Below, piece after piece: positions 17,962 through 27,672 of a DNA stretch of 64,000 bases. The notes beneath the pieces are model-generated. The model did not search any database. It was given only the letters and a program-made list of their open reading frames with translations, and was not told the DNA's origin. This DNA is from Mesorhizobium sp. WSM2240 (GTDB lineage: Bacteria > Pseudomonadota > Alphaproteobacteria > Rhizobiales > Rhizobiaceae). Position 1 is the stretch's first letter; each line of letters opens with the position of its first letter. Location: positions 2,790,001 through 2,854,000 of the forward strand of contig NZ_CP159253.1 of assembly GCF_040438645.1 (NCBI RefSeq), written 5' to 3'. Made by a program: the position numbers and the translations under genes.

Positions 17962-18459
17962 ATGTCCCTTCCCGACAAGGCCTTTCCCGTTTCCTGGGAC
18001 CAGTTCCACCGCGATGCGCGGGCGCTCGCCTGGCGTCTCGCCGGCGCCAACGGCCAGTGGAAGGCCATCGTCTGCATCACCCGCGGCGGGCTGGTTCCGG
18101 CCGCCATCATCTCGCGCGAACTCGGCATCCGCGTCATCGAGACGGTCTGCGTCGCGTCCTACCACGATTACACCTCGCAAGGTCAGCTCAACATCCTCAA
18201 GGAGGTCACGCCGACGCTGGTCGAGAATGACGGCGAAGGCGTGCTGATCGTCGATGACCTGACCGATACCGGAAAGACGGCCGCGATCGTCCGCGCGATG
18301 ATGCCCAAGGCGCATTTCGCCACGGTCTACGCGAAGCCCAAGGGCCGGCCGCTGGTCGACACCTTCGTCACCGAAGTGTCGCAGGACACCTGGATCTACT
18401 TCCCCTGGGACATGGGCTTCACCTACCAGAAGCCGATCGCCGACGACCACGCCGGCTGA
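17962..18459 (+). CDS. gpt: Xanthine(-guanine) phosphoribosyltransferase
   Basis: A 165-residue purine salvage enzyme that converts xanthine or guanine plus PRPP to the nucleotide. The N-terminal [20 protein letters not shown] and the PRPP-binding loop [13 protein letters not shown] are diagnostic, and [12 protein letters not shown] is the conserved C-terminal stretch. Length and order match proteobacterial Gpt. The ATG at 17962 gives the common [18 protein letters not shown] start. It is followed by a strong hairpin. Confidence 0.95.
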   Translation: MSLPDKAFPVSWDQFHRDARALAWRLAGANGQWKAIVCITRGGLVPAAIISRELGIRVIETVCVASYHDYTSQGQLNILKEVTPTLVENDGEGVLIVDDLTDTGKTAAIVRAMMPKAHFATVYAKPKGRPLVDTFVTEVSQDTWIYFPWDMGFTYQKPIADDHAG

Positions 18460-18509
18460 AGCCCGCAATCACCATCGCGCACGGGGAAAAATGCGGCTTT
18501 GCCCGCTTA

Positions 18510-18529
18510 GGCCGCCTTTTTTGGCGGCC
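18510..18529 (+). terminator. Hairpin downstream of gpt
   Basis: GGCCGCC (18510-18516), TTTTTT and GGCGGCC (18523-18529) form a perfect 7-bp stem with a T6 loop, followed within 10 bases by a T-rich run. It lies 51 bases after the gpt stop. Confidence 0.7.
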
Positions 18530-18617
18530 GGATGGTTTATTTTTTACTTCTAATACACATATTTAACGGTAATATTCTTGAGACGGCAAACGAATCGGAT
18601 TGGGACCCGGCGCCTCG

Positions 18618-19109
18618 ATGTTCATCAGCCACCAGCAGCGAAATCACATCGCGGAAAGCATAAGACGCCTGTTCGGCGGCATGCCCTGCCGCGTTCAGGT
18701 GGCTGCTCTGCCGTGGCGCAAGACTGCCCAGGGCGTCGAGGTGATGCTCATCACCAGCCGTGACACAGGCCGGTGGGTCATTCCGAAAGGCTGGCCCGAC
18801 GGCCAGGAGGATCTGTACGAGGCGGCCGCCCGCGAGGCGGCTGAGGAAGCCGGCCTTTCCGGCTCGGTCTCGCGTTTCGAGCTCGGCCGCTACTATTACG
18901 GCAAGCGTCAGCCCTCCGGCATTGAAGCGCGCTGCGAAGTGCTTGTCTTCCCGATGGAGGTCCACCAGGTCGCCGAAAAATGGCCCGAGCGCAAGAAGCG
19001 CAAGCGCAAGTGGTTTTCGCCGCAGGCTGCCGCGGCCATGGTGCGCGAACCCGATCTCGGCGAACTGATTTCCGCCTTCGGCGTTAATCCACGGGAATCT
19101 GCTGCCTGA
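18618..19109 (+). CDS. Nudix hydrolase
   Basis: A 163-residue Nudix protein. The segment GWPDGQED near residue 50 followed by REAAEEAG matches the full Nudix box Gx5Ex7REUxEExGU with all metal-binding glutamates. PKGWPDG before it and the C-terminal basic block ERKKRKRKWFSPQAAAAMV resemble diphosphoinositol/diadenosine polyphosphate phosphohydrolases, so a nucleoside polyphosphate substrate is likely. A TTG six codons upstream is an alternative start. Confidence 0.92.
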   Translation: MFISHQQRNHIAESIRRLFGGMPCRVQVAALPWRKTAQGVEVMLITSRDTGRWVIPKGWPDGQEDLYEAAAREAAEEAGLSGSVSRFELGRYYYGKRQPSGIEARCEVLVFPMEVHQVAEKWPERKKRKRKWFSPQAAAAMVREPDLGELISAFGVNPRESAA

Positions 19110-19209
19110 ACAGGCTTGTCCGTACCTTCCGACTTGTTCGCGGCCTGGCATTTCCCTAGCTAGAGCGCGCGGGATCGGCGTGCCGCGTGTTCAAATCGTC
19201 AGGACGGGT

Positions 19210-20763
19210 ATGGCCGACACAACAGCAGAAAGCCGCAAGGCGACCCTCGACAAGGATCTGGACAAGCTCAGTCATGTCGAGGAAGCCGCGACCTTCGTGG
19301 CGCGCGGCCTCGTCGCGCCCGGACTTGCGCTGCTGTTCATGGCCGCCGTGGCAGCCGCGGCCGCCATCTACGCCTTCGACGAGCCGCGCGCGATCTTCAT
19401 CGTCGCCGCGGCGGCCATCGGCGCTTATATGGCCCTCAACATCGGCGCCAACGATGTCGCCAACAATGTCGGGCCGGCGGTCGGCGCCAGGGCGCTCACC
19501 ATGGCCGGGGCGCTGGTGATTGCGGCGACCTTCGAGGCCGCCGGCGCCCTGATCGCCGGCGGCGACGTCGTCGCGACCATTTCCAAGGGCATCATCGACC
19601 CTACGGCCGCCGCCGGTCCGACCGCCTTCATGCGCCTGATGCTCGCCGCGCTGATCTCGTCCGCGCTCTGGGTCCACATCGCGACATGGATCGGCGCTCC
19701 GGTATCGACCACCCATTCCATCGTCGGCGGTGTTGTCGGCGCAGGCATAGCGGCCGCGGGGCTGGGCGCAGTCAACTGGCCGGTAATGGGCGCCATTGCC
19801 GCAAGCTGGGTAATATCGCCCGTCCTCGGCGGCCTGGTCGCGGCTCTCTTCCTCGCCTTCATCAAATCCGCCATCATCTACCAGGACGACAAGATTTCGG
19901 CCGCCCGGCGCTGGGTGCCGCTGCTCATCGGCGTGATGGCCGGCTCCTTCGCGGCCTATCTCTGCACCAAGGGGCTGGGCCGCATCCTCGACATCTCCGC
20001 TTTCGATCTGGCGGCCGTCGGGGTTTTGAGCTTCGCGCTATTCTGGGGCCTCTCTCAATATTACGTGAACCGCGCATCCGTCGGCATGGAAAACCGCAAC
20101 CAGTCGCTGCGCAAGCTGTTCAGGCTGCCGCTGATCGTCTCGGCGGCCCTGCTTTCCTTCGCGCATGGCGCCAATGACGTCGCCAACGCGGTCGGCCCGC
20201 TCGCGGCGATCGTGCACACGGCGCAATCCGGTGCGATTGCCGGCAGCGTCGGCATCCCGCTCTGGGTGATGCTCATAGGCGCTCTCGGCATCTGTTTCGG
20301 CCTGCTGCTGTTCGGCCCGAAACTCATCCGCATGGTCGGTGAGCAGATCACCAAGCTCAACCCTATGCGGGCCTTCTGCGTGGCGCTTTCGGCGGCGCTC
20401 ACCGTCATCGTCGCCTCCTGGTTCGGCCTGCCGGTCAGTTCCACCCATATCGCGGTTGGCGCGGTGTTCGGCGTCGGCTTCTTCCGCGAATGGTACACGG
20501 CCAAATCGCGGCGCAGGCAGGCCTATATGGAACGCAAGAACCAGCGCTGGGCCGCCGAGCGGCGATCGAACGGCATCGAGAAAAGGTTGGTCGGCAAGGC
20601 GCGCGAGATAAACAGCAAGGCCTCGCGCGAGGAAATCGCCCGCCGCAAGCTGGTGCGCCGCGCCCATGTCACCACCATCATCGCCGCCTGGGTCACCACC
20701 GTACCCGCCGCTGCCCTGATCGCCGCCGGCGTTTTCCATGGTCTCGGCCTTCTCGGCCGCTGA
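19210..20763 (+). CDS. pit: Inorganic phosphate transporter, PiT family
   Basis: A 517-residue inner-membrane carrier that moves metal-phosphate with protons. It has the two inverted PiT signatures, GANDVANNVGPAVGA near residue 80 and HGANDVANAVGPLAA near residue 320, about ten to twelve hydrophobic segments, and GLPVSSTHIAVGAVFGVGF near the C-terminal half mirrored by APVSTTHSIVGGVVGAG. The charged loop after residue 440 (KSRRRQAYMERKNQRW) is cytosolic. The ATG at 19210 is preferred over an earlier in-frame ATG. No phoU-like partner is adjacent. Confidence 0.94.
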   Translation: MADTTAESRKATLDKDLDKLSHVEEAATFVARGLVAPGLALLFMAAVAAAAAIYAFDEPRAIFIVAAAAIGAYMALNIGANDVANNVGPAVGARALTMAGALVIAATFEAAGALIAGGDVVATISKGIIDPTAAAGPTAFMRLMLAALISSALWVHIATWIGAPVSTTHSIVGGVVGAGIAAAGLGAVNWPVMGAIAASWVISPVLGGLVAALFLAFIKSAIIYQDDKISAARRWVPLLIGVMAGSFAAYLCTKGLGRILDISAFDLAAVGVLSFALFWGLSQYYVNRASVGMENRNQSLRKLFRLPLIVSAALLSFAHGANDVANAVGPLAAIVHTAQSGAIAGSVGIPLWVMLIGALGICFGLLLFGPKLIRMVGEQITKLNPMRAFCVALSAALTVIVASWFGLPVSSTHIAVGAVFGVGFFREWYTAKSRRRQAYMERKNQRWAAERRSNGIEKRLVGKAREINSKASREEIARRKLVRRAHVTTIIAAWVTTVPAAALIAAGVFHGLGLLGR

Positions 20764-21063
20764 CCGGCGAAAGGCGCTCGGCGCTGTTTTTTCTCCCCAT
20801 TATCCACATCCGCCACGCACAACATGTTGCGGTCGTAAAACTAACACAAACGAGTCCTTGACGGGCGAAAGCGAGTCGCCTTTTATGGGTCATGCGCTCC
20901 GAGTATGAGGCGCGGCCGGCGGTGACAGCACCGGTCTTTTTCCCTGATTATCCCTTGCGTTCTGGCGGACTGGCCCGTTTCGGCGGCGGGTCGACGCATG
21001 GGATTTTTGCGGGCGTTTTTAAGTCTGGCATAGGTTTGTGACACTGGAATAAATAGGCTGTTA

Positions 21064-21079
21064 ACACTATATTTAGCGT
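21064..21079 (+). promoter_or_regulatory. NrdR box 1 upstream of nrdJ
   Basis: The 16 bases ACACTATATTTAGCGT match the NrdR consensus acaCwAtATaTwGtgt at 14 positions. The site lies about 265 bases before the nrdJ start codon in the promoter-bearing gap after the PiT gene. Confidence 0.75.
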
Positions 21080-21095
21080 TTGCAGCGATGCTTCG

Positions 21096-21111
21096 ACACC
21101 AGATAGAGTGA
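21096..21111 (+). promoter_or_regulatory. NrdR box 2 upstream of nrdJ
   Basis: ACACCAGATAGAGTGA matches the same consensus at 12 of 16 positions and begins exactly 32 bases after box 1, the three-helical-turn spacing at which paired NrdR boxes are known to occur. Confidence 0.65.
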
Positions 21112-21343
21112 ACTTCTCCGGTCGGGAGACTCACCGTCAGGTATCGAGGAAAGCGCCACGGTTTTCGCCGGAGGGGAGCCGCCGGCCCGCCCGAATCGGC
21201 GGGAAAGCGGTTGCGGCGGAGATCGAGGACCGGGGACGCCGGCCCGGATAAAAGGCCGGCATTTGAAGGACGCGCCTTCATGCGGAAACCGCGAGGGTTT
21301 CCGGTGGAATAGGTGCTATATATAGGGACTGAAGGGCAGACCA
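21112..21343 (+). other. Long GC-rich leader of nrdJ with hairpins
   Basis: About 230 bases separate the NrdR boxes from the nrdJ ATG. They contain a 7-bp stem GCCGGCC/GGCCGGC (21238-21260, loop of 9 bases) and a 6-bp stem CCCGCC/GGCGGG around 21187-21204. I looked for the conserved B12-box and core elements of a cobalamin riboswitch and did not find them, so no riboswitch is called. The 300 bases upstream (20764-21063) show no gene. Confidence 0.45.
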
Positions 21344-24300
21344 ATGCGCATCGAGCGGCGTTTCACCAGACAAGGGCAATCGGCTTATGCGGAGATCGAA
21401 TTCCGCAAGGCGCTCTCCGAGATCAGGAACCCCGACGGCTCGGTCGTCTTCCGCCTCGACGACATCGACGTGCCGGCGCAGTTCTCCCAGGTCGCCGCCG
21501 ACATCCTGGCCCAAAAATATTTCCGCAAGGCCGGCGTGCCGGCGCGCCTGAAGAAGGTCGAGGAGACGGGCGTGCCCTCTTTCCTGTGGCGCTCGGTGCC
21601 CGACGAGGCCGCACTCGCCGAACTGCCCGAGAAGGACCGCTACGGTTCCGAGACCGATGCCCGCCAGGTTTTCGACCGCCTCGCCGGCACCTGGACCTAT
21701 TGGGGCTGGAAGGGCGGCTATTTTGCGTCCGAGGAAGATGCCCGCTCCTTCAAGGACGAGCTTTCCTACATGCTCGCCACCCAGCGCGTTGCGCCCAATT
21801 CGCCGCAATGGTTCAACACCGGCCTGCACTGGGCCTATGGCATTGACGGCCCCGGCCAGGGCCATTTCTACGTCGACCCGTTCACCGGCAAGCTCACCAA
21901 GTCGAAATCCGCCTACGAGCACCCGCAGCCGCACGCCTGCTTCATCCAGTCGGTCGCCGACGACCTCGTCAACGAGGGCGGCATCATGGATCTGTGGGTG
22001 CGCGAGGCGCGCCTGTTCAAATACGGCTCCGGCACCGGCTCCAACTTCTCCTATCTGCGCGGCGAAGGCGAAAAGCTTTCGGGCGGCGGCCGCTCCTCCG
22101 GCCTGATGAGCTTCCTGAAGATCGGCGACCGCGCCGCCGGCGCCATCAAGTCGGGCGGCACCACGCGCCGCGCCGCCAAGATGGTCGTGGTCGACGCCGA
22201 CCACCCCGACATCGAGGCCTATATCGACTGGAAGGTCAACGAGGAGCAGAAGGTCGCCTCGCTGGTCACCGGCTCGAAGATCGTCAAGCAGCACCTCGCC
22301 CGCATCATGGCGGCGTGCGTCAATTGCGAGGCCGACAATGGCGACTGCTTCGACCCGCTGAAGAACCCCGCGCTGAAGCGCGAGATCAAGGCGGCGAAGA
22401 AGAACTCGGTGCCGGAGAACTACGTCAAGCGCGTCATCCAGTTCGCCAGGCAGGGCTACACCTCGATCGACTTCAAGACCTACGACACCGACTGGGATTC
22501 GGAAGCCTACCTCACGGTTTCGGGCCAGAACTCCAACAATTCCGTGTCTTTGAAGGACGATTTCCTCCGCGCGGTCGAAACTGACGGCGACTGGAACCTG
22601 ACCGCCCGCAAGGACGGCCGCGTGCTGAAGACGCTGAAGGCGCGCGAGCTGTGGGAGAAGATCGGCCACGCCGCCTGGGCGTCCGCCGACCCCGGCCTGC
22701 ACTTCAACACCACGATGAACGACTGGCACACTTGTGCGAGTGCCGGCGCGATCCGCGCATCCAATCCGTGCTCGGAATACATGTTCCTCGACGACACGGC
22801 CTGCAATCTCGCCTCCATCAACCTCCTGCCCTACCGGCAGCACGGCGGCAATATCGATATCGCCGCCTACGAGCACACCGTCCGCCTCTGGACCATCGTG
22901 CTCGAAATCTCGGTGATGATGGCGCAGTTCCCCTCCAAGGAGATCGCAAAACTCTCCTACGAATACCGCACGCTCGGCCTCGGCTACGCCAATATTGGCG
23001 GCCTGCTGATGACCTCCGGCATCCCCTACGATTCGGATGCCGGCCGCGCCATCGGCGGCGCGCTCACCGCCATCATGACCGGCGTCGCCTACGCCACGTC
23101 GGCCGAAATGGCCTCCGAGCTCGGCGCCTTCCCGGACTACGACCGCAACGCCCAGAACATGCTGCGCGTCATGCGCAATCATCGCCGCGCCGCCTATGGC
23201 GACCGCGACGGCTATGAAAAGCTGTCGGTCAATCCGGTGCCGCTGGTCGCTTCCGACTGCCCGCAGGCCGAGCTCGTCACCCACGCCCGCGCCGCCTGGG
23301 ACCGCGCCATCGAGCTCGGCGAGGAGCACGGCTACCGCAACGCGCAGGCGACCGTGATTGCGCCGACCGGCACGATCGGCCTGGTCATGGATTGCGACAC
23401 CACCGGCATCGAGCCCGATTTCGCTTTGGTGAAGTTCAAGAAGCTCGCCGGCGGCGGCTACTTCAAGATCATCAACCGCGCCGTGCCGGAGGCGCTGCGC
23501 ACGCTCGGCTACACCGAGGCCCAGATCGCCGAGATCGAGGCCTATGCGGTCGGCCACGGCAATCTCAACCAGGCCCCCGGCATCAACCCCGGTTCGCTCA
23601 AGGCAAAAGGCTTCACCGACGAGAAGATCGCGGCGGTCAACGCCGCGCTCGGCCAGGCCTTCGACATCAAATTCGTCTTCAACCAGTGGACGCTCGGCGC
23701 CGACTGGGTGAAGGAGACTTTTGGGTTCACCGACGAACAGCTCAACGATTTCTCCTTCGAGATGCTGCCGGCGCTCGGCTTCTCGCGCAAGGAGATCGAG
23801 GCCGCCAACATCCACATTTGCGGCGCCATGACGCTGGAAGGCGCGCCCTTCCTCGAGGAAAAACATTTGCCGGTGTTCGACTGCGCCAATCCGTGCGGCA
23901 AGATCGGCAAGCGCTACCTCTCGGTCGAGAGCCACATCAAGATGATGGCGGCGGCCCAGCCCTTCATCTCCGGCGCGATCTCCAAAACCATCAACATGCC
24001 CAATGAGGCGACGGTCGAGGACTGCAAGAGCGCCTACATGCTGTCCTGGAAGCTGGCGCTGAAGGCCAACGCGCTCTACCGCGACGGTTCGAAGCTCTCC
24101 CAGCCGCTCAACGCCTCGCTGATCGCCGATGATGAGGAGGATGAGGACGATGCGATCGAGGCGCTGATCGCCGCCCCCGCCGCCGCGCGCGCCGCCCAGG
24201 TCACCGAAAAGATCGTCGAGCGCGTAGTCGAGCGCCTTTACCGCGACCGCGAGAAACTGCCGAACCGCCGCAAGGGCTACACCCAGAAGGCGGTCATCGG

Positions 24301-25165
24301 CGGCCACAAGGTGTATCTGCGCACCGGCGAGTTCGACGACGGCCGCCTCGGCGAGATTTTTATCGACATGCACAAGGAGGGCGCGGCCTTCCGGGCGATG
24401 ATGAACAATTTCGCCATCGCCATTTCGATCGGCCTGCAGTATGGCGTGCCGCTCGACGAATATGTCGATGCCTTCACCTTCACCAAGTTCGAGCCGGCCG
24501 GCATGGTGCAGGGCAACGACGCGATCAAGAACGCCACGTCGATCCTCGACTATGTGTTCCGCGAACTCGCCGTGTCCTATCTCGACCGCCACGACCTCGC
24601 CCATGTCGACCAGTCCGATTTCGACAAGACCGCGCTTGGCCGCGGCATTTCGGAAGGCCGCGCCCTGCCCTTCTCCAAGGGCCTGACCCGCGGAGCCTCG
24701 CCGCTCAAGGTCGTCTCCGGCCCGGGCGGTGCGGGCCCCGACCCGAAGGGTTTTGGCGGCGGCCAGGCCGGCACGACGGGCCAGCCGGCGCGCTCCGCCC
24801 CGGTCGCCTTCTCCGGCTCCAATGTGCGGGCGCTGTCCTCGGCCTCGGCCAATGCCGGCCTGGCGGTAAAGCCCGCGCTGGTCACCGAAGGAGCGACGGC
24901 CTTCAAGCGCGACTATGAGGAGCGCGCGCGCGAACTGACGGAGGAAGCGCTGGAGGACGAAGCCTCCGCCGCCTCGGCCCTGTTCACCGACGAGGCCGCC
25001 GAAGCCGCCGCCGAGGCCAAGGCAAAAGCCGCCGACCGCCGCGCCAAATCGCTGATGCAGGGCTACACCGGCAATTCCTGCTCCGAGTGCCAGAATTTTA
25101 CCATGGTACGGAACGGGACTTGCGAGAAGTGCGATACGTGCGGAGCGACGAGTGGGTGTTCGTGA
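21344..25165 (+). CDS. nrdJ: Vitamin B12-dependent (class II) ribonucleoside-diphosphate reductase
   Basis: A 1,273-residue adenosylcobalamin-dependent reductase making deoxyribonucleotides with or without oxygen. The N-terminal [16 protein letters not shown] leads into the 10-stranded barrel with the first redox Cys (HACFIQS, about residue 199) and the finger-loop NPCSE motif (about 474-478: Asn, thiyl-radical Cys, Glu). An insertion rich in Lys follows around 320-400. The C-terminal tail has a Cys-rich cluster (NSCSECQNF...CEKCDTCG) that relays reducing equivalents and may bind zinc. Length and architecture match rhizobial NrdJ. It is monocistronic and preceded by tandem NrdR boxes. Confidence 0.98.
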   Translation: MRIERRFTRQGQSAYAEIEFRKALSEIRNPDGSVVFRLDDIDVPAQFSQVAADILAQKYFRKAGVPARLKKVEETGVPSFLWRSVPDEAALAELPEKDRYGSETDARQVFDRLAGTWTYWGWKGGYFASEEDARSFKDELSYMLATQRVAPNSPQWFNTGLHWAYGIDGPGQGHFYVDPFTGKLTKSKSAYEHPQPHACFIQSVADDLVNEGGIMDLWVREARLFKYGSGTGSNFSYLRGEGEKLSGGGRSSGLMSFLKIGDRAAGAIKSGGTTRRAAKMVVVDADHPDIEAYIDWKVNEEQKVASLVTGSKIVKQHLARIMAACVNCEADNGDCFDPLKNPALKREIKAAKKNSVPENYVKRVIQFARQGYTSIDFKTYDTDWDSEAYLTVSGQNSNNSVSLKDDFLRAVETDGDWNLTARKDGRVLKTLKARELWEKIGHAAWASADPGLHFNTTMNDWHTCASAGAIRASNPCSEYMFLDDTACNLASINLLPYRQHGGNIDIAAYEHTVRLWTIVLEISVMMAQFPSKEIAKLSYEYRTLGLGYANIGGLLMTSGIPYDSDAGRAIGGALTAIMTGVAYATSAEMASELGAFPDYDRNAQNMLRVMRNHRRAAYGDRDGYEKLSVNPVPLVASDCPQAELVTHARAAWDRAIELGEEHGYRNAQATVIAPTGTIGLVMDCDTTGIEPDFALVKFKKLAGGGYFKIINRAVPEALRTLGYTEAQIAEIEAYAVGHGNLNQAPGINPGSLKAKGFTDEKIAAVNAALGQAFDIKFVFNQWTLGADWVKETFGFTDEQLNDFSFEMLPALGFSRKEIEAANIHICGAMTLEGAPFLEEKHLPVFDCANPCGKIGKRYLSVESHIKMMAAAQPFISGAISKTINMPNEATVEDCKSAYMLSWKLALKANALYRDGSKLSQPLNASLIADDEEDEDDAIEALIAAPAAARAAQVTEKIVERVVERLYRDREKLPNRRKGYTQKAVIGGHKVYLRTGEFDDGRLGEIFIDMHKEGAAFRAMMNNFAIAISIGLQYGVPLDEYVDAFTFTKFEPAGMVQGNDAIKNATSILDYVFRELAVSYLDRHDLAHVDQSDFDKTALGRGISEGRALPFSKGLTRGASPLKVVSGPGGAGPDPKGFGGGQAGTTGQPARSAPVAFSGSNVRALSSASANAGLAVKPALVTEGATAFKRDYEERARELTEEALEDEASAASALFTDEAAEAAAEAKAKAADRRAKSLMQGYTGNSCSECQNFTMVRNGTCEKCDTCGATSGCS

Positions 25166-25264
25166 GAAATGAAAGCGAGCTTGGCTGAGCATCAAACGCT
25201 TGATCTGTTCCCCTTTTGTTCCTAGAATCCTATTCAGCACTAAGACGCAGGAACCACGGAGGCA

Positions 25265-25489
25265 ATGATGTCGAAGAACTATTGGACTACAAAGAGCTCG
25301 GACGGTTGGGCGGTCAAGAAAGAAGGCTCCACTCGAGCATCGTCTGTGCATACTACCCAAGCGGAGGCTTGGTCGGAAGCAAGACGTCTTGCGAGGGGGG
25401 CGGGTAGTGAAGCTTTCTTAAAGGATTCGGACGGCAAAATAAGAGCTAGGAATAGTTACGGAAACGATCCATATCCACCAAAGGGGTGA
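25265..25489 (+). CDS. DUF2188 family small protein
   Basis: A 74-residue basic protein of the DUF2188 type: WAVKKEGSTRASSVHTTQAE, then an alpha-helical EAWSEARRLARGAGSEAF, then DGKIRARNSYGNDPYPPKG, the characteristic tail. These compact beta-alpha-beta proteins are widespread and of unknown function. Two consecutive ATGs follow a GGAGG ribosome-binding site. The gene is less GC-rich than its surroundings and ends 3 bases before the HAD gene, so the two form a transcription and probably translation unit. Confidence 0.87.
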   Translation: MMSKNYWTTKSSDGWAVKKEGSTRASSVHTTQAEAWSEARRLARGAGSEAFLKDSDGKIRARNSYGNDPYPPKG

Positions 25490-25492
25490 CGG

Positions 25493-26329
25493 TTGCCCAA
25501 GAAAGCCTTGCCACTAGCGATTTGCTACGACTTTGATGGTACTCTCGCTCCCGGCAATATGCAGGAGCGAGATTTCATCCCTGCAGTTGGGATGAACAAG
25601 AAGGCATTTTGGAACGAGGTGAAGGCGGGCTGCGTTGCTCACGAGGCAGACGAAATCCTCATCTATATGTGGCTGATGCTAAAGAAGGCTGAACAGGCGC
25701 AGGTAACGGTTAAAAAGGAGGATTTCGAGAACTATGGTAGAAACCTTCAGCTATTTGATGGCGTCACGGAATGGTTCAAGAGAATTAATTTCTACGGCAA
25801 AGAAGGTGGGATAAAAGTCTCGCACCACATCATTTCCTCTGGCATTAAGGAGATGATTTTTGGGAGTCCAATTTCAAAACATTTTGACAACGTTTATGCT
25901 TCCTCCTTCTGTTACGATCATCATGGAATAGCAAAGTGGCCTGCACTTGCGTTGAACTATACAACAAAAACACAGTACCTTTTCCGAATAAATAAGGGCA
26001 GTCATCACGTCTATGACAACTCGGTTATCAACGAGTATGTCCCTCCGGAAGAGCGGCCCGTTCCCTTCGCAAATATGATTTACATTGGAGACGGCCTGAC
26101 CGACATTCCCTGTTTCCGGCTGGTCAAGAGCCTAGGGGGAACTTCTATCGCGGTTTTTCGACCTCATACCAAAGGAGCGCAAACCAAATCCAGGAAGATG
26201 CTCACACAAGGGCGCGTCAACTTCATCGCTCCTGCCGACTATCGTGACGGCACACCGCTGGATCTGACTGTTAAGGCGACTATGGAGAAGATCGCGGCTG
26301 ATCAGCACTACAGATCTTTTAGCAAGTGA
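25493..26329 (+). CDS. HAD-superfamily phosphatase-like protein
   Basis: A 278-residue HAD hydrolase. Motif I is YDFDGTLAP with nucleophile D13 and acid/base D15, motif II is IISSG (about 114-117), motif III a Lys in YTTKTQYLFRINKG, and motif IV IGDGLTDIP with D200 and D204. The catalytic set is complete. A helical cap lies between residues 25 and 95. The start is TTG at 25493 and the codon use is AT-rich, unlike the flanking genes, which suggests transfer. The substrate is unknown; phosphoserine-phosphatase-like folds come closest. It is coupled to the DUF2188 gene. Confidence 0.85.
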   Translation: MPKKALPLAICYDFDGTLAPGNMQERDFIPAVGMNKKAFWNEVKAGCVAHEADEILIYMWLMLKKAEQAQVTVKKEDFENYGRNLQLFDGVTEWFKRINFYGKEGGIKVSHHIISSGIKEMIFGSPISKHFDNVYASSFCYDHHGIAKWPALALNYTTKTQYLFRINKGSHHVYDNSVINEYVPPEERPVPFANMIYIGDGLTDIPCFRLVKSLGGTSIAVFRPHTKGAQTKSRKMLTQGRVNFIAPADYRDGTPLDLTVKATMEKIAADQHYRSFSK

Positions 26330-26422
26330 AGACATTGCGAGTCGTTGGAGCTGCCTTCGATCTTCTGCCTTAGCTGGGGCACATAGGCAGGTAGTATTGA
26401 ACGTATACCAGCCCCCCTTCTT

Positions 26423-26480
26423 CGTCATCCCCGGGCGTAGCCCAGGAGCGAAGCGACGCAGCGCAGACCCGAGGATGAAG
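26423..26480. repeat. Intergenic palindromic repeat (rhizobial REP-like)
   Basis: TCATCCCCGGG (26425-26435) and CCCGAGGATGA (26468-26478) are inverted with one mismatch, around an AGCGAAGCGACGC-type core. This 'gtcatcc...cccgaggatga' layout is a familiar dispersed intergenic repeat in Rhizobiales. It lies in the gap after the HAD gene (26330-26580), which otherwise shows nothing. Confidence 0.6.
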
Positions 26481-26580
26481 CGGAGGGATACGCGGCAAAA
26501 CACGAGCGTCGGCGAAAGAAGGCCCGCATTACCACCCCGTCCCGCGAAGAGCTCGCGCCAGTCCGGGTTCGTTTCCTCGA

Positions 26581-27672
26581 TCAGGTGGGGCGATCTTGCC
26601 TTAGCCCGCGCGTGAGCGCTGCTTGCCGCAGCATTGCCCCCGCCAGCCGCTCGCCCAAATCGTAGACGAGATTCTCGATGTCGGCTGCTGTCCAGGGCGA
26701 CGGGGCAGCCGCTTTCACGCGGGTTTCGACATCGCTGTATTTGCCGATGCGGGCTTCTATGAAGGAGCGCATCCGCTGGTGAAACTGGCCGACGGTGAGC
26801 TGCTTGCCTTTGGCCTTGAACATCGAGCCGTTGAATCGCGCCGCCTTGGGGAAGAATTTGCTGGCCTCGACGTCGGGCTTCTCTTCGGCGTTCGACAGGA
26901 GCTTTGCCGCGCCGTTGGTGCCAAGAAAATGGGGGAGGTAGAGATCCCTCTCGTCCATGGCCGTCTCGAGGCGGGCTTCGATGCGTTCCTTGGCCGCGAG
27001 CAGGTTCTTGGCGGCCAGCGCCGCCGACAAATAGGGATCGCGCCTGAGCTCCAGGATGCGGTCCTCTTCGGCATCATCCTCGACGTAATGGTGTTCGCGG
27101 TCGCCGTCGGGGCGGGTGAGGATCATCTCCGCCTCGTCGCCAAGGCCGAATTCCTCGCCATATTTCTTGACGGCCTCGAGCCAGGTCTGGTCGAGGAACT
27201 GCATGAGGCCGAGCGCCGACCCCTTGGGCGGGCGGTTGTTGATGTCGAAGGACGACTCCTTTTCAGCGATCGCAAAAAGGGTGTCGGCAGGAAATTGGGT
27301 GTCCTTGGCGGCACGCAGGATTTCCGCGGCGATGTGCTGCGAGACCTTGTATTCGCCGAACTCATGCACCGACATGCCCGTGACGATCTGTTCCGCGCCT
27401 TCCGAAAGGATCGAGACGGTTTCCTTCAAGGCATCGACCAGCGTGTCTTTGACTTCCTTGCGTTGAGGGACAGTGACATCCGGATCGACGATGTCGAACT
27501 CGGGAACGGCAGAGGGGAAATCCAACAAAGGGGATGGAACGACTGTGGAAAGCGTAACCTCGATAACTCCCCCGGGCATTACCCCTGAATGGAGCGGCAG
27601 CGGCACGATCGCCACTGTCGCCGCCAAGCCAAGCCCCGCAATTATTTTCGACAAAAGCCCCCCGCTCCCCAA
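26581..27672 (-). CDS. Lytic transglycosylase (SLT domain), exported
   Basis: A 363-residue periplasmic muramidase-like enzyme. The N-terminus has a hydrophobic signal-like segment (KIIAGLGLAATVAIVPLPL). The SLT core starts around residue 130: FAIAEKESSFDINNRPPKGS with the catalytic Glu in AEKESS, then ALGLMQFLDQTWLEAVKKYG, the GLMQ motif. The C-terminal half is charged and helical without known repeats. The start is TTG at 27672 and is uncertain. It cleaves peptidoglycan glycan strands, probably during remodelling or for envelope complexes. Confidence 0.87.
   Translation of the reverse strand: MGSGGLLSKIIAGLGLAATVAIVPLPLHSGVMPGGVIEVTLSTVVPSPLLDFPSAVPEFDIVDPDVTVPQRKEVKDTLVDALKETVSILSEGAEQIVTGMSVHEFGEYKVSQHIAAEILRAAKDTQFPADTLFAIAEKESSFDINNRPPKGSALGLMQFLDQTWLEAVKKYGEEFGLGDEAEMILTRPDGDREHHYVEDDAEEDRILELRRDPYLSAALAAKNLLAAKERIEARLETAMDERDLYLPHFLGTNGAAKLLSNAEEKPDVEASKFFPKAARFNGSMFKAKGKQLTVGQFHQRMRSFIEARIGKYSDVETRVKAAAPSPWTAADIENLVYDLGERLAGAMLRQAALTRGLRQDRPT

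Noticed and set aside
20764..20800. Possible terminator after the PiT gene (GCGC...GCGC followed by T6)
   Set aside because: The stem is only about 4 bp; the T-run alone is not enough to call it.
21112..21343. Cobalamin riboswitch before the B12-dependent reductase gene
   Set aside because: The conserved core and B12 box could not be found by eye, so only an unassigned structured leader is reported.
21278..25360. A 1,360-codon open frame on the minus strand across nrdJ
   Set aside because: It is the antisense of a strongly conserved 1,273-residue B12-dependent reductase. Long antisense frames are usual in GC-rich codon-biased genes, and its product is a repetitive Arg/Gly/Ala/Asp mix with no domain.
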